DNA of 64,000 nucleotides from Allgaiera indica (lineage in GTDB: Bacteria; Pseudomonadota; Alphaproteobacteria; Rhodobacterales; Rhodobacteraceae). Made by a program: the position numbers and the translations under genes. Positions within the stretch are counted from its first letter, which is position 1. The number at the start of each line of letters is the position of its first letter. Of the stretch, positions 1-9,005 are shown one piece after another. Location: contig NZ_FNOB01000012.1 in the NCBI RefSeq assembly GCF_900106675.1, forward strand, positions 62,001 through 126,000, read 5' to 3'. The notes beneath the pieces were generated by a model, which did no database searches, was not told where the DNA came from, and saw only the letters and a program-made list of their open reading frames with translations.

Positions 1-110
1 CCGGCGACGCCGTCCTCCAGGACGGCCAGCTGCACGGAGGTAAGGGTTTCATATCCGCGATCCGCAAGCGCGGCGGCAAGCGGCGGCGCGATGCCGGTCA
101 AAGAGGTCAT
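1..110 (-). CDS. DEAD-box RNA helicase, N-terminus only
   Basis: The start of a minus-strand gene whose remaining 3' part lies beyond the left edge. The 36 visible residues begin MTSLTGIAPPLAAALADRGY and continue ETLTSVQLAVLEDGVA. This matches the beginning of alphaproteobacterial DEAD-box helicases: a short lead, then a GYETLTSVQ segment that corresponds to the Q-motif which reads ATP. Walker A would follow just outside the window. Such helicases unwind RNA in ribosome assembly or RNA decay. ATG is at 108-110 with a weak purine-rich GAAAGA upstream. Family is inferred from a short piece, so which DEAD paralog it is cannot be said. Confidence 0.7.
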   Translation of the reverse strand, partial: MTSLTGIAPPLAAALADRGYETLTSVQLAVLEDGVA

Positions 111-554
111 GTCGGTCTTTCAAAGAGGCGGGGCTTCGTGGCCCCGGATGACAGCCCACCCTTTCCCCTTCCCGCCACACGGGCAGCATCGGAAACCCGG
201 AGCCTGAGGCGCGGCAGATATCGGGTTGCGCACAACAATTCAAGGCTCTGCCGTGGCGAGGCGTTGACTTGGCGAGGTTCTGCCGCGGCAGGGCCCGCGC
301 CGGACCCGCCACCCCCAGGGGGCCGAGGGGCAGAGACGTGCGGTTCAGCACCCGGATGCTTCGCTCAACCCGCGTCCGCTTCCCGCGTCAGCTTTGCCGG
401 CCGAGGCGCGCGTCCCGGCCCGGCCGCGCGCGGGTTGGAGGCCGCACATCCCAGGGGGCGCGATGGTCTTGCGGCCCCTGCCGGTCCGGGCGCATCCTGC
501 GGCCGCGGGGCCTTCCCCGAAGGCGCCGCCGGCATGGAAACCGGCTTTGCCCGG
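111..554. other. Intergenic stretch without a recognised gene
   Basis: This GC-rich region lies between the start of the helicase and the end of mtnA, both on the minus strand. Open frames here are antisense or out-of-frame continuations with arginine/proline-rich, non-protein-like translations. I see no tRNA, terminator or clear promoter. Confidence 0.5.
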
Positions 555-1667
555 TCACGGGCGGGAAGAGGCGCGCGGCGTGGCCAGATCGGGAAACATC
601 GCCGCCATCGCGGTTTCGTCGGCGGCGCAAACCCCGCGTTCGGTGATCAGCGCGGTCACCAGTTCTGCCGGGGTCACGTCGAAGGCCGGGTTCCGCGCCG
701 GCGTGCCGTCGGGGGAAATCTGGACCGAGACGATCCGGCCCTCGGCGTCGCGGCCCTGGACATGGGTCACCTCGGCGCCACCGCGTTCCTCGATCGGGAT
801 GTCGCGCAGGCCGTCGGAAACCGTCCAGTCGATCGTCGGGGAGGGCAGGGCGACATAGAAGGGGATCCCGTTCGCCCGTGCCGCCAATGCCTTGAGATAG
901 GTGCCGATCTTGTTGCAGACGTCGCCCCGGGCGGTGGTGCGGTCGGTGCCGACGATGACCAGATCCACCTCGCCATGCTGCATCAGATGGCCGCCGGCGT
1001 TGTCGACGATCAACTCGTGGCTGACGCCATGGCTGTTGAGCTCCCAACTGGTGAGATGCGCGCCTTGGTTGCGGGGGCGGGTCTCGTCGACGAAGACATG
1101 CACGTTGATCCCCGCTTCCACCGCGTGATAGATCGGCGCGGTCGCGGTGCCCCAATCCACCGTCGCGGGCCAGCCGGCGTTGCAATGAGTCAGCACATTG
1201 ACCCGGCGGCCAGCCTTGCGCCGCGCGATCTCGCGGATGATCTTCAGCCCGTGCAGGCCGATCCGGCGGTTGATCTCGACATCCTGGTCGCAGATCTCGG
1301 CGGCGCGGGCGAAGGCCGCGTCGGCGCGTTCCGCCGGCGCAAGCGGGGCCAGAACCCGCGCCATATCATCGAGCGCCCATTTCAGGTTGATCGCGGTGGG
1401 GCGGGTCGCGTGCAGGATATGCCAGGTTTCGCGCAGCGCCGCGTCCGACGGATCGTGGGCCATCTGCACGGCAACGCCATAGGCCGCGGTCGCCCCGATC
1501 AGCGGCGCGCCGCGCACCCACATCTCCTGTATCGCGGCGGCGAAATCCTCGCGCGTCGCCAGGGTCGCGATCCGCAACTCATGCGGCAGCCAGCGCTGAT
1601 CGATGATGCGTACCTCGCCCGATGGTGCGCGCCAGATGGAACGGTAGGGTTTGCCGTCGATCTTCAT
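555..1667 (-). CDS. mtnA: S-methyl-5-thioribose-1-phosphate isomerase
   Basis: Converts methylthioribose-1-phosphate to methylthioribulose-1-phosphate in the methionine salvage pathway; cytosolic, eIF2B-like fold. The 370-residue product has the family's usual length. Visible signatures are [13 protein letters not shown] (52-64), [16 protein letters not shown] (160-175) with the expected catalytic Cys162, [17 protein letters not shown] (194-210), and [18 protein letters not shown] (240-257) with the catalytic Asp242. The frame stays open upstream for 50 residues of low-complexity sequence, but homology begins at [12 protein letters not shown], so I use ATG at 1665-1667. No other salvage gene (mtnP, mtnK) is adjacent. 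A plausible sigma70 promoter lies at 1743-1771. Confidence 0.95.
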   Translation of the reverse strand: MKIDGKPYRSIWRAPSGEVRIIDQRWLPHELRIATLATREDFAAAIQEMWVRGAPLIGATAAYGVAVQMAHDPSDAALRETWHILHATRPTAINLKWALDDMARVLAPLAPAERADAAFARAAEICDQDVEINRRIGLHGLKIIREIARRKAGRRVNVLTHCNAGWPATVDWGTATAPIYHAVEAGINVHVFVDETRPRNQGAHLTSWELNSHGVSHELIVDNAGGHLMQHGEVDLVIVGTDRTTARGDVCNKIGTYLKALAARANGIPFYVALPSPTIDWTVSDGLRDIPIEERGGAEVTHVQGRDAEGRIVSVQISPDGTPARNPAFDVTPAELVTALITERGVCAADETAMAAMFPDLATPRASSRP

Positions 1668-1742
1668 CGGGGTTCCTGCTTGCGGTGGCGTCTTTGGGGG
1701 CATGCGGCTGGAAAGGGCCGGGGCATCCCGCCCGTCCGGGGC

Positions 1743-1771
1743 AGAATTTCGGGGTGCCGGGGAATTGTCAA
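1743..1771 (-). promoter_or_regulatory. Predicted sigma70 promoter of mtnA
   Basis: On the minus strand a perfect -35 TTGACA (1771-1766) is followed after 17 bases by AATTCT (1748-1743) as a weaker -10. Transcription would start near 1735, giving a leader of about 70 bases before mtnA. I saw no SAM riboswitch in that leader. Confidence 0.45.
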
Positions 1772-1943
1772 TCGCCACCGGTGAGGGCTGTGCCTTCGGG
1801 CCAGGCAGGGCGAACAAGGTTGCCGCGACGGCGCTTCTTCGTTCCGTGTGGGGGTGGGATGATCGGTTTCAGCGGCCGCACAGCCACGCCTTGCCGGTCC
1901 GCCGGGGCGGGCCGCCCCAGGCAATATGGTGGCGGCCTGCCGG

Positions 1944-2525
1944 TCAGGGCGTCAGGATCATCTTGTTTCCGGCGATCTCGAGCTTCGAGAACCGTTTGAG
2001 GAAGGTCATGCCCAAAAGCGACATCTCCATGCGGCCGTCGTTGACCGAGGCCCGCATCGAGGGCACGGTCAGCCCGCCCAACTGCACATCGCGCAAGGTG
2101 ACCTGGGCGGTGCGCACCAAGCCGTTCGCGGTGTCGGCCACGCCGATATATTGCAAGGATTCGGGATGCAGCCCCAGCCGGCGGGCATCGGCCTTGGTCA
2201 GCACGATCGAGGTGGCGCCGGTATCGACGACGAATTGCACCGGGGTGCCGTCGATCTTGACGGTCGCGTAGAAATGCCCGTTCGGCCCACGTGGCAACAC
2301 GATCTGGCCGGTGTCCGATACCACCTCTTGCCGGGGCAGCAGTTGCGGCCCGATGTCAGACCACAGCCCATAGCCCGCGATCACGCCCACGAAGATCAAC
2401 CCCCAGATCGCGGCTTGCTGGGAAAGTTTGCTCCAGTTTCCGCGCCCCTGGGCGATCAGGGCGCCACCGACGGCCACGGCGATCAGTACCAGATAGGTCA
2501 CGCGGGCAAGGGTGTCGCCGTCCAT
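1944..2525 (-). CDS. Membrane-anchored retropepsin-like aspartic protease
   Basis: A 193-residue protein of the bacterial clan AA (TIGR02281-type) aspartic protease family. Two hydrophobic segments (about 8-26 and 38-56) anchor the N-terminus. The soluble domain carries the hallmark VVDTGATSIVLT with catalytic Asp101, followed by the beta-rich half of a retropepsin fold and a closing LLGMTFLKRFSKLEI segment that family members share. Such proteins likely work as homodimers, since one Asp-Thr-Gly is present. The start chosen (ATG 2523-2525) is preceded by AAAGGAG at good spacing; the frame runs on upstream without homology. Substrate is unknown. The gene is co-directional with the marC-like gene, about 80 bases downstream of it. 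Confidence 0.85.
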   Translation of the reverse strand: MDGDTLARVTYLVLIAVAVGGALIAQGRGNWSKLSQQAAIWGLIFVGVIAGYGLWSDIGPQLLPRQEVVSDTGQIVLPRGPNGHFYATVKIDGTPVQFVVDTGATSIVLTKADARRLGLHPESLQYIGVADTANGLVRTAQVTLRDVQLGGLTVPSMRASVNDGRMEMSLLGMTFLKRFSKLEIAGNKMILTP

Positions 2526-2604
2526 TCGGATCTCCTTTGCCCCTATTTGGGCAGGCCAGAGGCGCTTGTCACCCCCCGACGCGGATCTGCCGAGACAGGC
2601 GTGA

Positions 2605-3252
2605 TCACGCAGGCGCCACAAGCCCCGCGCCATGCAGCACGCCCTGGATGCCGTCGATCACGAATTGCACCGACAGCGCCGCCAGCAGCATCCCCAGAAG
2701 CCGGGTCACCACATTGGTGCCCGTGCGTCCCAGCGCCCGTCCGATCGGACCCGAGATCAGGAACATGCCATAAGCGCAGGCCACCACCGCGGCCATCACC
2801 AGATGCACGGTCAGCACGCCCTGCCAGCCCGGCCCCGCGCGTCCGACCAGAAGCACCATCGTCGCCAGCGCGCCGGGACCCGCGATCAGCGGCGTGGCAA
2901 GCGGAAACACCGATGGATCGTGATCGGGCAGGGCCTCTTCGTCGCTGACCTTGTTCTCGCGCCGTTCGGTCCGGCGCTCGAACAGCATGTCGAAGGCGGT
3001 GACGAACAGCAAAAGCCCGCCCGCGATGCGGAAGGCGGGCATAGAGATGCCGATGAAATCCAGCAGCTTCTGCCCGGCCAGCCCGAACAGCGTCAGCAAT
3101 ACCAGCGCCACCACCGAGGCCCGCAGGCCCACCGCGCGCCGCTGTGCCGCGCTCATGCCCTGGGTCAGCGCGACGAACAGCGGCGCAAGCCCGATCGGGT
3201 CGATGATCACGAACAGCGTCACGAAGGCTGTGATGATGTCGGCCTGGCTCAT
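2605..3252 (-). CDS. MarC family integral membrane protein
   Basis: A 215-residue member of the MarC/UPF0056 family, with about six membrane segments. Family features visible are the opening FVTLFVIIDPIGLAPLFVAL, FRIAGGLLLFVTAFDML in the middle, and FPLATPLIAGPGALATMVLL after a charged cytoplasmic loop. Function is not established: early claims of a multidrug-resistance role for MarC were not upheld, so I give no substrate. The start is almost contiguous with the ABC-F stop (3254), so the two genes are probably cotranscribed, ABC-F first. A GGAGG sits within the ABC-F 3' end upstream of the ATG. Confidence 0.9.
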   Translation of the reverse strand: MSQADIITAFVTLFVIIDPIGLAPLFVALTQGMSAAQRRAVGLRASVVALVLLTLFGLAGQKLLDFIGISMPAFRIAGGLLLFVTAFDMLFERRTERRENKVSDEEALPDHDPSVFPLATPLIAGPGALATMVLLVGRAGPGWQGVLTVHLVMAAVVACAYGMFLISGPIGRALGRTGTNVVTRLLGMLLAALSVQFVIDGIQGVLHGAGLVAPA

Positions 3253-3253
3253 G

Positions 3254-5101
3254 TCACGTTTCGGCCGCCTCCAGCTTTTCCTGCGCCTTCAGCCATAGCG
3301 CCTCGGCCCGGTCGAGGCCGTCCATCACCTCGGCGTATTTCTTCTGCCAGACCTCGATCTCGCCGGCCTTGCCGGGCTCATACAGCTCGGGGTCTGCCAG
3401 CTTCTTGGCCAGCCGGGTGCGCATCTCCTCGATCTTGGCGACGCGTTCCTCGCATTTGCGTACCTCGCCGCGCAGGGACTGGATCTCGTCGCGGCTGGCG
3501 CGCTTCTTCTCGGGCTTGGGCTTGTCGGCCTTCGCCCCTTCGTCGCCTTGCAGAAGGAAGCGGCGATAGGCCTGCAGATCTTCCTCATAGGGCGTGACGG
3601 TGCCCTTGGACACCAGCCAAAGCCGGTCGGCCACCAGGCTGAGAAGATGCATGTCGTGGCTGACCAGCACCACCGCGCCCGCATAGCCCGTCAGTGCCTC
3701 GACCAGGGCCTCGCGGCTTTCGATGTCAAGGTGGTTGGTCGGCTCGTCCAGGATCAGCAGATGCGGCGCGTCGATCGTGGCCAGCAGCAGCGAAAGCCGC
3801 GCCTTCTGCCCGCCCGAAAGGCGCCCGACCTCGGTTTCCGCCTGGTCTGCGCCCAGGCCGAAGCTGGCCAGCCGGGCGCGCAGGCGTGGCTGGCCCTCGT
3901 TCGGGCGCAGCCGCATGACATGCTGCAGGGGCGTCTCGTCGATATGCAGTTCGTCCACCTGATGCTGGGCGAAATAGCCGATCCGCAGCTTCGACGAGCG
4001 CGTGATCCGGCCCTCGCAGGTCTCCAGCTTGCCGGCCAGCAGCTTCGACAGCGTGGACTTGCCCTCGCCGTTGCGGCCCAGCAGGGCGATGCGATCGTCC
4101 TGGTCGATGCGCAGGCTCAGCCGGCGCAGCACCGGCGGGCCCCCGTAGCCCACCGCCGCGCCTTCGAGGTTGATGATCGGCGGCGACAGTTCCTCGGGCG
4201 TGGGGAAGGTGAAGACATGTTTTGCCGCGTCTTGGGGCGCGGTGATCGGGGTCATCTTCTCCAGCATCTTCACGCGCGACTGCGCCTGCCGCGCTTTTGA
4301 TGCCTTGGCCTTGAAGCGGTCGACGAAGCTTTGCAGATGGGCGCGCCGCGCGTCCTGCTTCTTGGCCTCGGCGGCCTGCACCATGCGCTGTTCGGCGCGG
4401 CTTTTGGCGAAGGTGTCGTAGGGCCCCTGCCAAAGCGTCAGCTTGCGGTCCTCGAGATGCAGGATCGCCCCGACCGAGCGGTTCAGCAATTCGCGGTCGT
4501 GGCTGATGATGATCACGGTGTGGGGGTATTTCTGAAGGTAGTTCTCCAGCCACAGCGCGCCCTCGAGGTCGAGGTAGTTGGTGGGTTCGTCCAACAGCAA
4601 CAGGTCGGGCTGCGAAAACAGCACGCCCGCCAGCGCCACCCGCATCCGCCAGCCGCCGGAGAAATCCGAACAGGGGCGCAGCTGTTCCTCGGCCGTGAAG
4701 CCCAGGCCGCGCAGGATCGCCGAGGCCCGGCCCTCGGCGGACCAGGCGTCGATGTCGGCCAGGCGGGCCTGGATCTCGGCGATGCGATGGGCATCGGCCG
4801 CGGTTTCGGATTCGGCCATCAAGGCGGCGCGTTCGGCGTCGGCGGCGAGCACCGTGTCGATCAGAGAGGTGGCGGAAGAGGGTACCTCTTGCGCGACGCC
4901 GCCGATGCGGGCGCGCGACGGCAGGCTGATCGCGCCGCCTTCAAGGGCGAGTTCCCCGCGGATCAGGCGAAACAGCGTGGTCTTGCCCGCGCCGTTGCGG
5001 CCGACGAGGCCGACCTTGTGGCCGGCGGGGATACGCGCCGAGGCGCCCTCGAACAGGGGGCGGCCTTCGACGGAATAGGTGATGTCCGAAATCGTAAGCA
5101 T
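3254..5101 (-). CDS. ABC-F family ATPase (ribosome-associated type)
   Basis: A 615-residue duplicated ABC ATPase without membrane segments. The first half has Walker A GRNGAGKTT (34-42), signature FSGGWRMR near 148-154 and Walker B LLLLDEPTNYLDLE (167-180). The second half has Walker A GRNGEGKST, signature LSGGQKARLS and Walker B LLILDEPTNHLD. Between them is the charged ABC-F linker (PtIM-like, rich in Lys/Arg/Gln), and the last 70 residues form a predicted coiled coil. This domain order fits the YheS/Uup side of ABC-F proteins, which act on the ribosome rather than in transport. Start ATG 5099-5101 begins with the usual MLTISDITYS; the frame upstream is unrelated. Downstream MarC gene overlaps in control. 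Confidence 0.93.
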   Translation of the reverse strand: MLTISDITYSVEGRPLFEGASARIPAGHKVGLVGRNGAGKTTLFRLIRGELALEGGAISLPSRARIGGVAQEVPSSATSLIDTVLAADAERAALMAESETAADAHRIAEIQARLADIDAWSAEGRASAILRGLGFTAEEQLRPCSDFSGGWRMRVALAGVLFSQPDLLLLDEPTNYLDLEGALWLENYLQKYPHTVIIISHDRELLNRSVGAILHLEDRKLTLWQGPYDTFAKSRAEQRMVQAAEAKKQDARRAHLQSFVDRFKAKASKARQAQSRVKMLEKMTPITAPQDAAKHVFTFPTPEELSPPIINLEGAAVGYGGPPVLRRLSLRIDQDDRIALLGRNGEGKSTLSKLLAGKLETCEGRITRSSKLRIGYFAQHQVDELHIDETPLQHVMRLRPNEGQPRLRARLASFGLGADQAETEVGRLSGGQKARLSLLLATIDAPHLLILDEPTNHLDIESREALVEALTGYAGAVVLVSHDMHLLSLVADRLWLVSKGTVTPYEEDLQAYRRFLLQGDEGAKADKPKPEKKRASRDEIQSLRGEVRKCEERVAKIEEMRTRLAKKLADPELYEPGKAGEIEVWQKKYAEVMDGLDRAEALWLKAQEKLEAAET

Positions 5102-5353
5102 GGTCGGGGCTTGCCCGAAAGTGGGTGCCGCGTCAATTGCCGTCCGGGCGGGTCCCAGGACGGAAAGGGTGGTGATCGGGGACCGGGTTCCACCAACCGC
5201 CAGAGGGCTACGAGCGCGCCTTTCTTCTTGTCGGGCATGAATGTGGCCCCTGTATGGAACCGCTTTTGGATTTCTTTTCCGGAAACACTTAGTTGTCACA
5301 ATTGCCCTGTTTTTGCCTTATTTAGCGGCTTTTCTTCATGTATAAGACACATT

Positions 5354-5539
5354 ATGGACCAACTTCTGATCATCCCCCGGGGCCGTAAGCCGCAAAAGCA
5401 GACGCTGCTGTGTGCGCTGATGGCGGTGACGGCGCTGATCGTGCTGAATGCCTTCGGCACGCCGCCGCGGACCCCGCGGCAGGAAATGCAGCCGACGGCC
5501 TTTGTTCCCGCCACCACCATCCTGATTGCCATCAAGTGA
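5354..5539 (+). CDS. Possible small membrane protein
   Basis: A 61-residue open frame reading MDQLLIIPRGRKPQKQTLLC, then a hydrophobic stretch (about 19-34) that could be one membrane helix, then a Pro/Thr-rich tail. I do not recognise it. It sits alone between the divergent ABC-F gene and the glycosyltransferase, in a locally AT-richer patch (5270-5360). No good Shine-Dalgarno is seen before ATG 5354-5356, and a TATAAG at 5341 is too close to serve as its -10. It may be a real small protein or only an open frame. Confidence 0.35.
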   Translation: MDQLLIIPRGRKPQKQTLLCALMAVTALIVLNAFGTPPRTPRQEMQPTAFVPATTILIAIK

Positions 5540-5712
5540 TCCCGCCGGCCGACCGGCCTGAGGCGCTGCCGGCGACGGGTTCGGCGCGCGCCCGTGGCGA
5601 TGATCCGCGGGCAGTGATGGGGCAGTGATGGATCGGTGACCGGGCGGGGGTCTTTTCTCTGCACGCGGCTGGATGTAACCATCGCAGCAATCGTCACGTC
5701 CGGAGGGACCGC

Positions 5713-7392
5713 ATGACCTCGTTTGCCCGCCGGTTGAACCTGGCCCTTGCGCGCCTGGCCGCGTCGCGGCCGCGCTCGGCCGGGTTGGGGGTGGGGTTGC
5801 TGGTGGCACTTCTGGCGCTGGCGGCCTTCCTGCCGGCCTTCACCTCGCTGCCCCCGGTCGACCGCGACGAGGCGCGTTTTGCCCAGGCCTCGAAGCAGAT
5901 GGCCGAGACCGGCGACCTGGTCGATATCCGCTTTCAGGATCGCCCGCGCTACAAGAAGCCGGTCGGCATCTACTGGCTGCAAAGCGCTGCCGTCGAGGCC
6001 TCTGGCGGGCTGCAGACGCTCCAGATCTGGCACTACCGGCTGCCCTCGTTGCTGGCGGCGGTGCTCGCGGCGGTGCTGACGGCGTCGATCGCGGCGGGAT
6101 TCGGCGGCGCGACCGCTGGGCTGGCCGCGGGGATACCGATGGCCGGGATGTTCCTGCTGGGGGTCGAGGCGCATCTGGCGACCACCGACGCGGTGCTGCT
6201 GCTGACGGTGCTGGCCGCGCAATGGGTGTTGGCGCCGCTATACCGCGTGGCCCGAGAACAGGGGTTTGCGCCGCCGCCGCCCCTGGGTTGGGGACGGGTG
6301 GCGCTGTTTTGGGGCGCGGTTGCGTTCGGGACGCTGGTCAAGGGGCCGATCGGGCCCGGCGTGGTGGCGCTGACGGTGCTGGCCCTGGCGCTGGGTCACC
6401 GCCGATGGCGCTGGCTGGGCGCGTTGCGGCCGAAGGCGGGGCTGGTGCTTTTCGCGGCGCTGGTGCTGCCCTGGTTTCTTGCGATCACCTGGCGATCCGG
6501 GCTTGGGTTCTGGCAGGCGGCGGTGGGCCATGATCTTCTGGGCAAGGTCGCCGAGGCGCAGGAAAGCCATGGCGCGCCGCCCGGATCCTACCTGGCCGCG
6601 CTGTGGTTGACCTTCCAGCCTGCGGCGATCGCGCTGGGGCTGACGCTGCCGGCGATCTGGGCGGCGCGGCGCCGTCCCGGTGTGACCTTCGCGATGGCCT
6701 GGGCCATCCCGGGCTGGCTGATCTTCGAGGCGGCCTCGACCAAGCTGGTGCATTATGTGCTGCCCTTCTATCCGGCCCTGGCGTTGGCTATGGCGCTGGT
6801 TTGGGCCGAAAGCGCGGCGCGGCCGCTGGCAGGCGCGCGCCGGGTCTGGTTCTATGTGCTTGCGGTATTGCCCGTGCTGATGCTGGCGGTGGCGGGGGGA
6901 TATGTGATCTCGATGGGCGGCCGACCGGTGCTGCCGCTGGTCCTGGGCCTGGCCGCGGTCGCGGCCGGACTGGGGCTTGCCCATGCCGCGCTGCGCGCCG
7001 GGCTGCCGCTGGCGGCGCTGGTCGGGCTGTGGCTGACGGGCGCGGGCGTGACCGGCGGAATTCTTTCAAGCGTCGCCGCCACCCCCGCGCTGTGGCCCGC
7101 GAAAGCGATCGTGGCGCTTCTGCCTGTCGAGCCATCCTGCAGGCGGATCACCCTTTACGAGAGCGGCTATGGAGAGCCTTCGCTGGTGTTCCTCGCGCCC
7201 GGCCCGGTGGTCAGCCTTGCGCCGGCGCAAGCGGCGGCGAAGCTGGCGAAGGACCGCTGTTCCGCCGCCGTGGTGCCGGATGCGAAAGCGACGGCCATGC
7301 TGGGGGCAAAGCGCCTGGGTACGGTGACCGGGCTGGATCTGGGAACCGGCCGGCCCGTCGATCTGGCGGTCTTCGGGCCGGGCCGGAAGTAG
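5713..7392 (+). CDS. ArnT-like GT-C lipid-linked glycosyltransferase
   Basis: A 559-residue polytopic membrane protein of the GT39/GT83 type. The N-terminal VDRDEARFAQASKQM (49-63) holds the acidic pair expected in the first periplasmic loop of GT-C enzymes, and FQDRPRYKKPVGIYWLQ follows as in ArnT, where the family transfers a sugar from undecaprenyl phosphate to lipid A or another lipid acceptor at the periplasmic face. About 11-12 hydrophobic segments can be counted, then a short soluble C-terminal domain. Which sugar is transferred cannot be told; no arn genes are nearby. GGAGG stands upstream of ATG 5713. Ends 6 bases before the convergent DUF2513 gene. Confidence 0.88.
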   Translation: MTSFARRLNLALARLAASRPRSAGLGVGLLVALLALAAFLPAFTSLPPVDRDEARFAQASKQMAETGDLVDIRFQDRPRYKKPVGIYWLQSAAVEASGGLQTLQIWHYRLPSLLAAVLAAVLTASIAAGFGGATAGLAAGIPMAGMFLLGVEAHLATTDAVLLLTVLAAQWVLAPLYRVAREQGFAPPPPLGWGRVALFWGAVAFGTLVKGPIGPGVVALTVLALALGHRRWRWLGALRPKAGLVLFAALVLPWFLAITWRSGLGFWQAAVGHDLLGKVAEAQESHGAPPGSYLAALWLTFQPAAIALGLTLPAIWAARRRPGVTFAMAWAIPGWLIFEAASTKLVHYVLPFYPALALAMALVWAESAARPLAGARRVWFYVLAVLPVLMLAVAGGYVISMGGRPVLPLVLGLAAVAAGLGLAHAALRAGLPLAALVGLWLTGAGVTGGILSSVAATPALWPAKAIVALLPVEPSCRRITLYESGYGEPSLVFLAPGPVVSLAPAQAAAKLAKDRCSAAVVPDAKATAMLGAKRLGTVTGLDLGTGRPVDLAVFGPGRK

Positions 7393-7398
7393 CGGCGC

Positions 7399-7752
7399 CT
7401 AGATGTCGAATCCGGTGCGGTCAGAAATTTGCTTCTTCAAGAAACCAATCGCCAGCGCTTTCAGGATTTCCAGCGTCGCGTTGCCGCCGGTGTCAGCGAC
7501 AATCTTCTTAGTTTCAGCCCACACGCCTTCGTTGCGGATCGCTTGAAGATAATCGTGACCAGAGCTTGTCAGACGGAAAGCGCTTTTCGCTACTTGGGTC
7601 ATTAGACCCGCGTCGCAGAGCAGGAGAATATGGTACTGACGTTTGCGTTGCTCTACGTCCGCCTCGAGACCCCAAGATTGAACAATTAGCCAATCTTCAG
7701 CAGCCTCAAACTCCATCAGAAGGCTTCTTAGGAATTCATCATCCCGATTCAC
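7399..7752 (-). CDS. DUF2513 domain protein, lower-GC insertion after pheS
   Basis: A 117-residue protein resembling DUF2513: an N-terminal helix [16 protein letters not shown], a winged-helix-like middle ([15 protein letters not shown], then [15 protein letters not shown]), and a C-terminal [16 protein letters not shown]. The last two are typical of the family, whose members occur in mobile or accessory DNA and have no fixed function; a DNA-binding role is only a guess. By hand count about 52% of 300 bases here are G or C, clearly below the flanks. The start is GTG (7752-7750), overlapping the pheS stop as GTGA, so translation is probably coupled to pheS. This is where pheT would often be found. 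Confidence 0.75.
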   Translation of the reverse strand: MNRDDEFLRSLLMEFEAAEDWLIVQSWGLEADVEQRKRQYHILLLCDAGLMTQVAKSAFRLTSSGHDYLQAIRNEGVWAETKKIVADTGGNATLEILKALAIGFLKKQISDRTGFDI

Positions 7753-8828
7753 CTATTCAGCCCGCCGTGCAGGGTGGGCACGTCGAGCGCCGAGAAGCCG
7801 TAGTGGCGCAGCCAGCGCAGGTCGCTGTCGAAGAAGGCGCGCAGGTCGGGGATGCCGTATTTCAGCATCGCGATCCGGTCGATCCCCATGCCGAAGGCGA
7901 AGCCCTGCCATTCGTCTGGATCGACGCCCGCGGCGGTCAGCACCTTGGGGTGCACCATGCCCGAACCCAGTACCTCCATCCAGCCGTCGCCCTCGCCGAT
8001 GCGCAGCTGGCCGTCGATCCAGGAACACTGGATATCGACCTCGGCCGAGGGTTCGGTGAACGGGAAATGCGAGGCGCGGAAGCGCGTGGCCACCTTGACC
8101 CCGAAGAAGGCCGAGAAGAATTCCTCGAGCACCCATTTCAGGTTTGCCATCGACAAGTTGCGGTCGATCGCCAGGCCCTCGACCTGATGGAACATCGGTG
8201 CATGGGTCTGGTCCATGTCCATCCGGTAGACGCGGCCCGGGGCGATCACGCGGATCGGCGCGCCCTGCTGGGCCATCGCCCGGATCTGCACCGGCGAGGT
8301 ATGGGTGCGCAACACATGCGGCGGGCGGTTGTCGCCCTCGGCGCGGGCCATGAAGAAGGTGTCGTGTTCCTGCCGGGCGGGGTGCTCGGGCGGGATGTTG
8401 AGCGCATCGAAATTGTACCAGTCGGTTTCGATCTGCGGCCCTTCCGCGACCTGAAAGCCCATGTCGGCGAAGATCGCGGTCAGCTCGGCCGTGACCTGGC
8501 TGACGGGATGGATCGTGCCAGCGGGGCGGGGGCGCCCCGGCAGGGTGACATCCAGCCATTCGGCCTTCAGGCGCTCATCCAGCGCGGCATCGGCAAGTGC
8601 GGCCTTCTTGGCGCGCAGCGCGGCGTCGATCTCGTCCTTCAGCGCGTTCAGGGCGGGGCCCGCGGACTTGCGCTCTTCGGGGCTCATCTTGCCCAGTTCG
8701 CGCATCTTCAGGCTGATCTCGCCCTTCTTGCCCAGCGCGGCAAGGCGCAACTCCTCCAGCGCCGCCTCGTCCGAGGCGGCGGCGATGCGGGACAGATAGC
8801 CCGCCTTGAGGGTGTCGAGTCCGTCCAT
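7749..8828 (-). CDS. pheS: Phenylalanine-tRNA ligase alpha subunit
   Basis: Charges tRNA-Phe as part of an alpha2beta2 enzyme; this subunit holds the class II active site. The 359-residue protein has the N-terminal coiled coil (1-90, with LGKKGEIS), then motif 2 region [12 protein letters not shown] and [19 protein letters not shown], and motif 3 [18 protein letters not shown]. Start is ATG 8828-8826, with GGAGG six bases upstream; the GTG just before is too close to the ribosome site. The gene stands apart from pheT and is separated from rplT by a P450 gene on the opposite strand, so it needs its own promoter in 8829-9005; I could not pick one with confidence. Confidence 0.96.
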   Translation of the reverse strand: MDGLDTLKAGYLSRIAAASDEAALEELRLAALGKKGEISLKMRELGKMSPEERKSAGPALNALKDEIDAALRAKKAALADAALDERLKAEWLDVTLPGRPRPAGTIHPVSQVTAELTAIFADMGFQVAEGPQIETDWYNFDALNIPPEHPARQEHDTFFMARAEGDNRPPHVLRTHTSPVQIRAMAQQGAPIRVIAPGRVYRMDMDQTHAPMFHQVEGLAIDRNLSMANLKWVLEEFFSAFFGVKVATRFRASHFPFTEPSAEVDIQCSWIDGQLRIGEGDGWMEVLGSGMVHPKVLTAAGVDPDEWQGFAFGMGIDRIAMLKYGIPDLRAFFDSDLRWLRHYGFSALDVPTLHGGLNR

Positions 8829-8919
8829 CACGAGCCTCCGGCAAAGTCCGAGGGCTTGCTATCCGCCGGGCCGCGCGAATGCAAGCGGGCGCCGACGGTC
8901 GCGCGTCCCGGGGTGGGGA

Positions 8920-8948
8920 TTGAAACACATGCGTATCTGTGCATGAAT
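8920..8948 (+). promoter_or_regulatory. Possible promoter and operator of the P450 gene
   Basis: TTGAAA (8920-8925) and ATGAAT (8943-8948) are 17 bases apart. The spacer contains broken inverted repeats (CACA...TGTG and ATGC...GCAT), which could be a regulator site between pheS and the P450 gene. Motif quality is moderate. Confidence 0.3.
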
Positions 8949-9005
8949 TCCGCTCTACACCCGCCCGGGGGATGGGGCGGGCGATGCTGGGGGGAATGGC
9001 CGCAT

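Noticed and set aside
138-1784. 548-codon plus-strand open frame
   Set aside because: Antisense of mtnA in GC-rich DNA, with low-complexity translation and no ribosome site.
1668-1943. SAM riboswitch before mtnA
   Set aside because: The leader lacks the kink-turn and pseudoknot patterns of known SAM classes by eye; a covariance search would be decisive.
7566-9005. Long plus-strand open frame running into the P450 gene
   Set aside because: It is the antisense of the DUF2513 gene and pheS; only the part from 9006 on matches a protein family.
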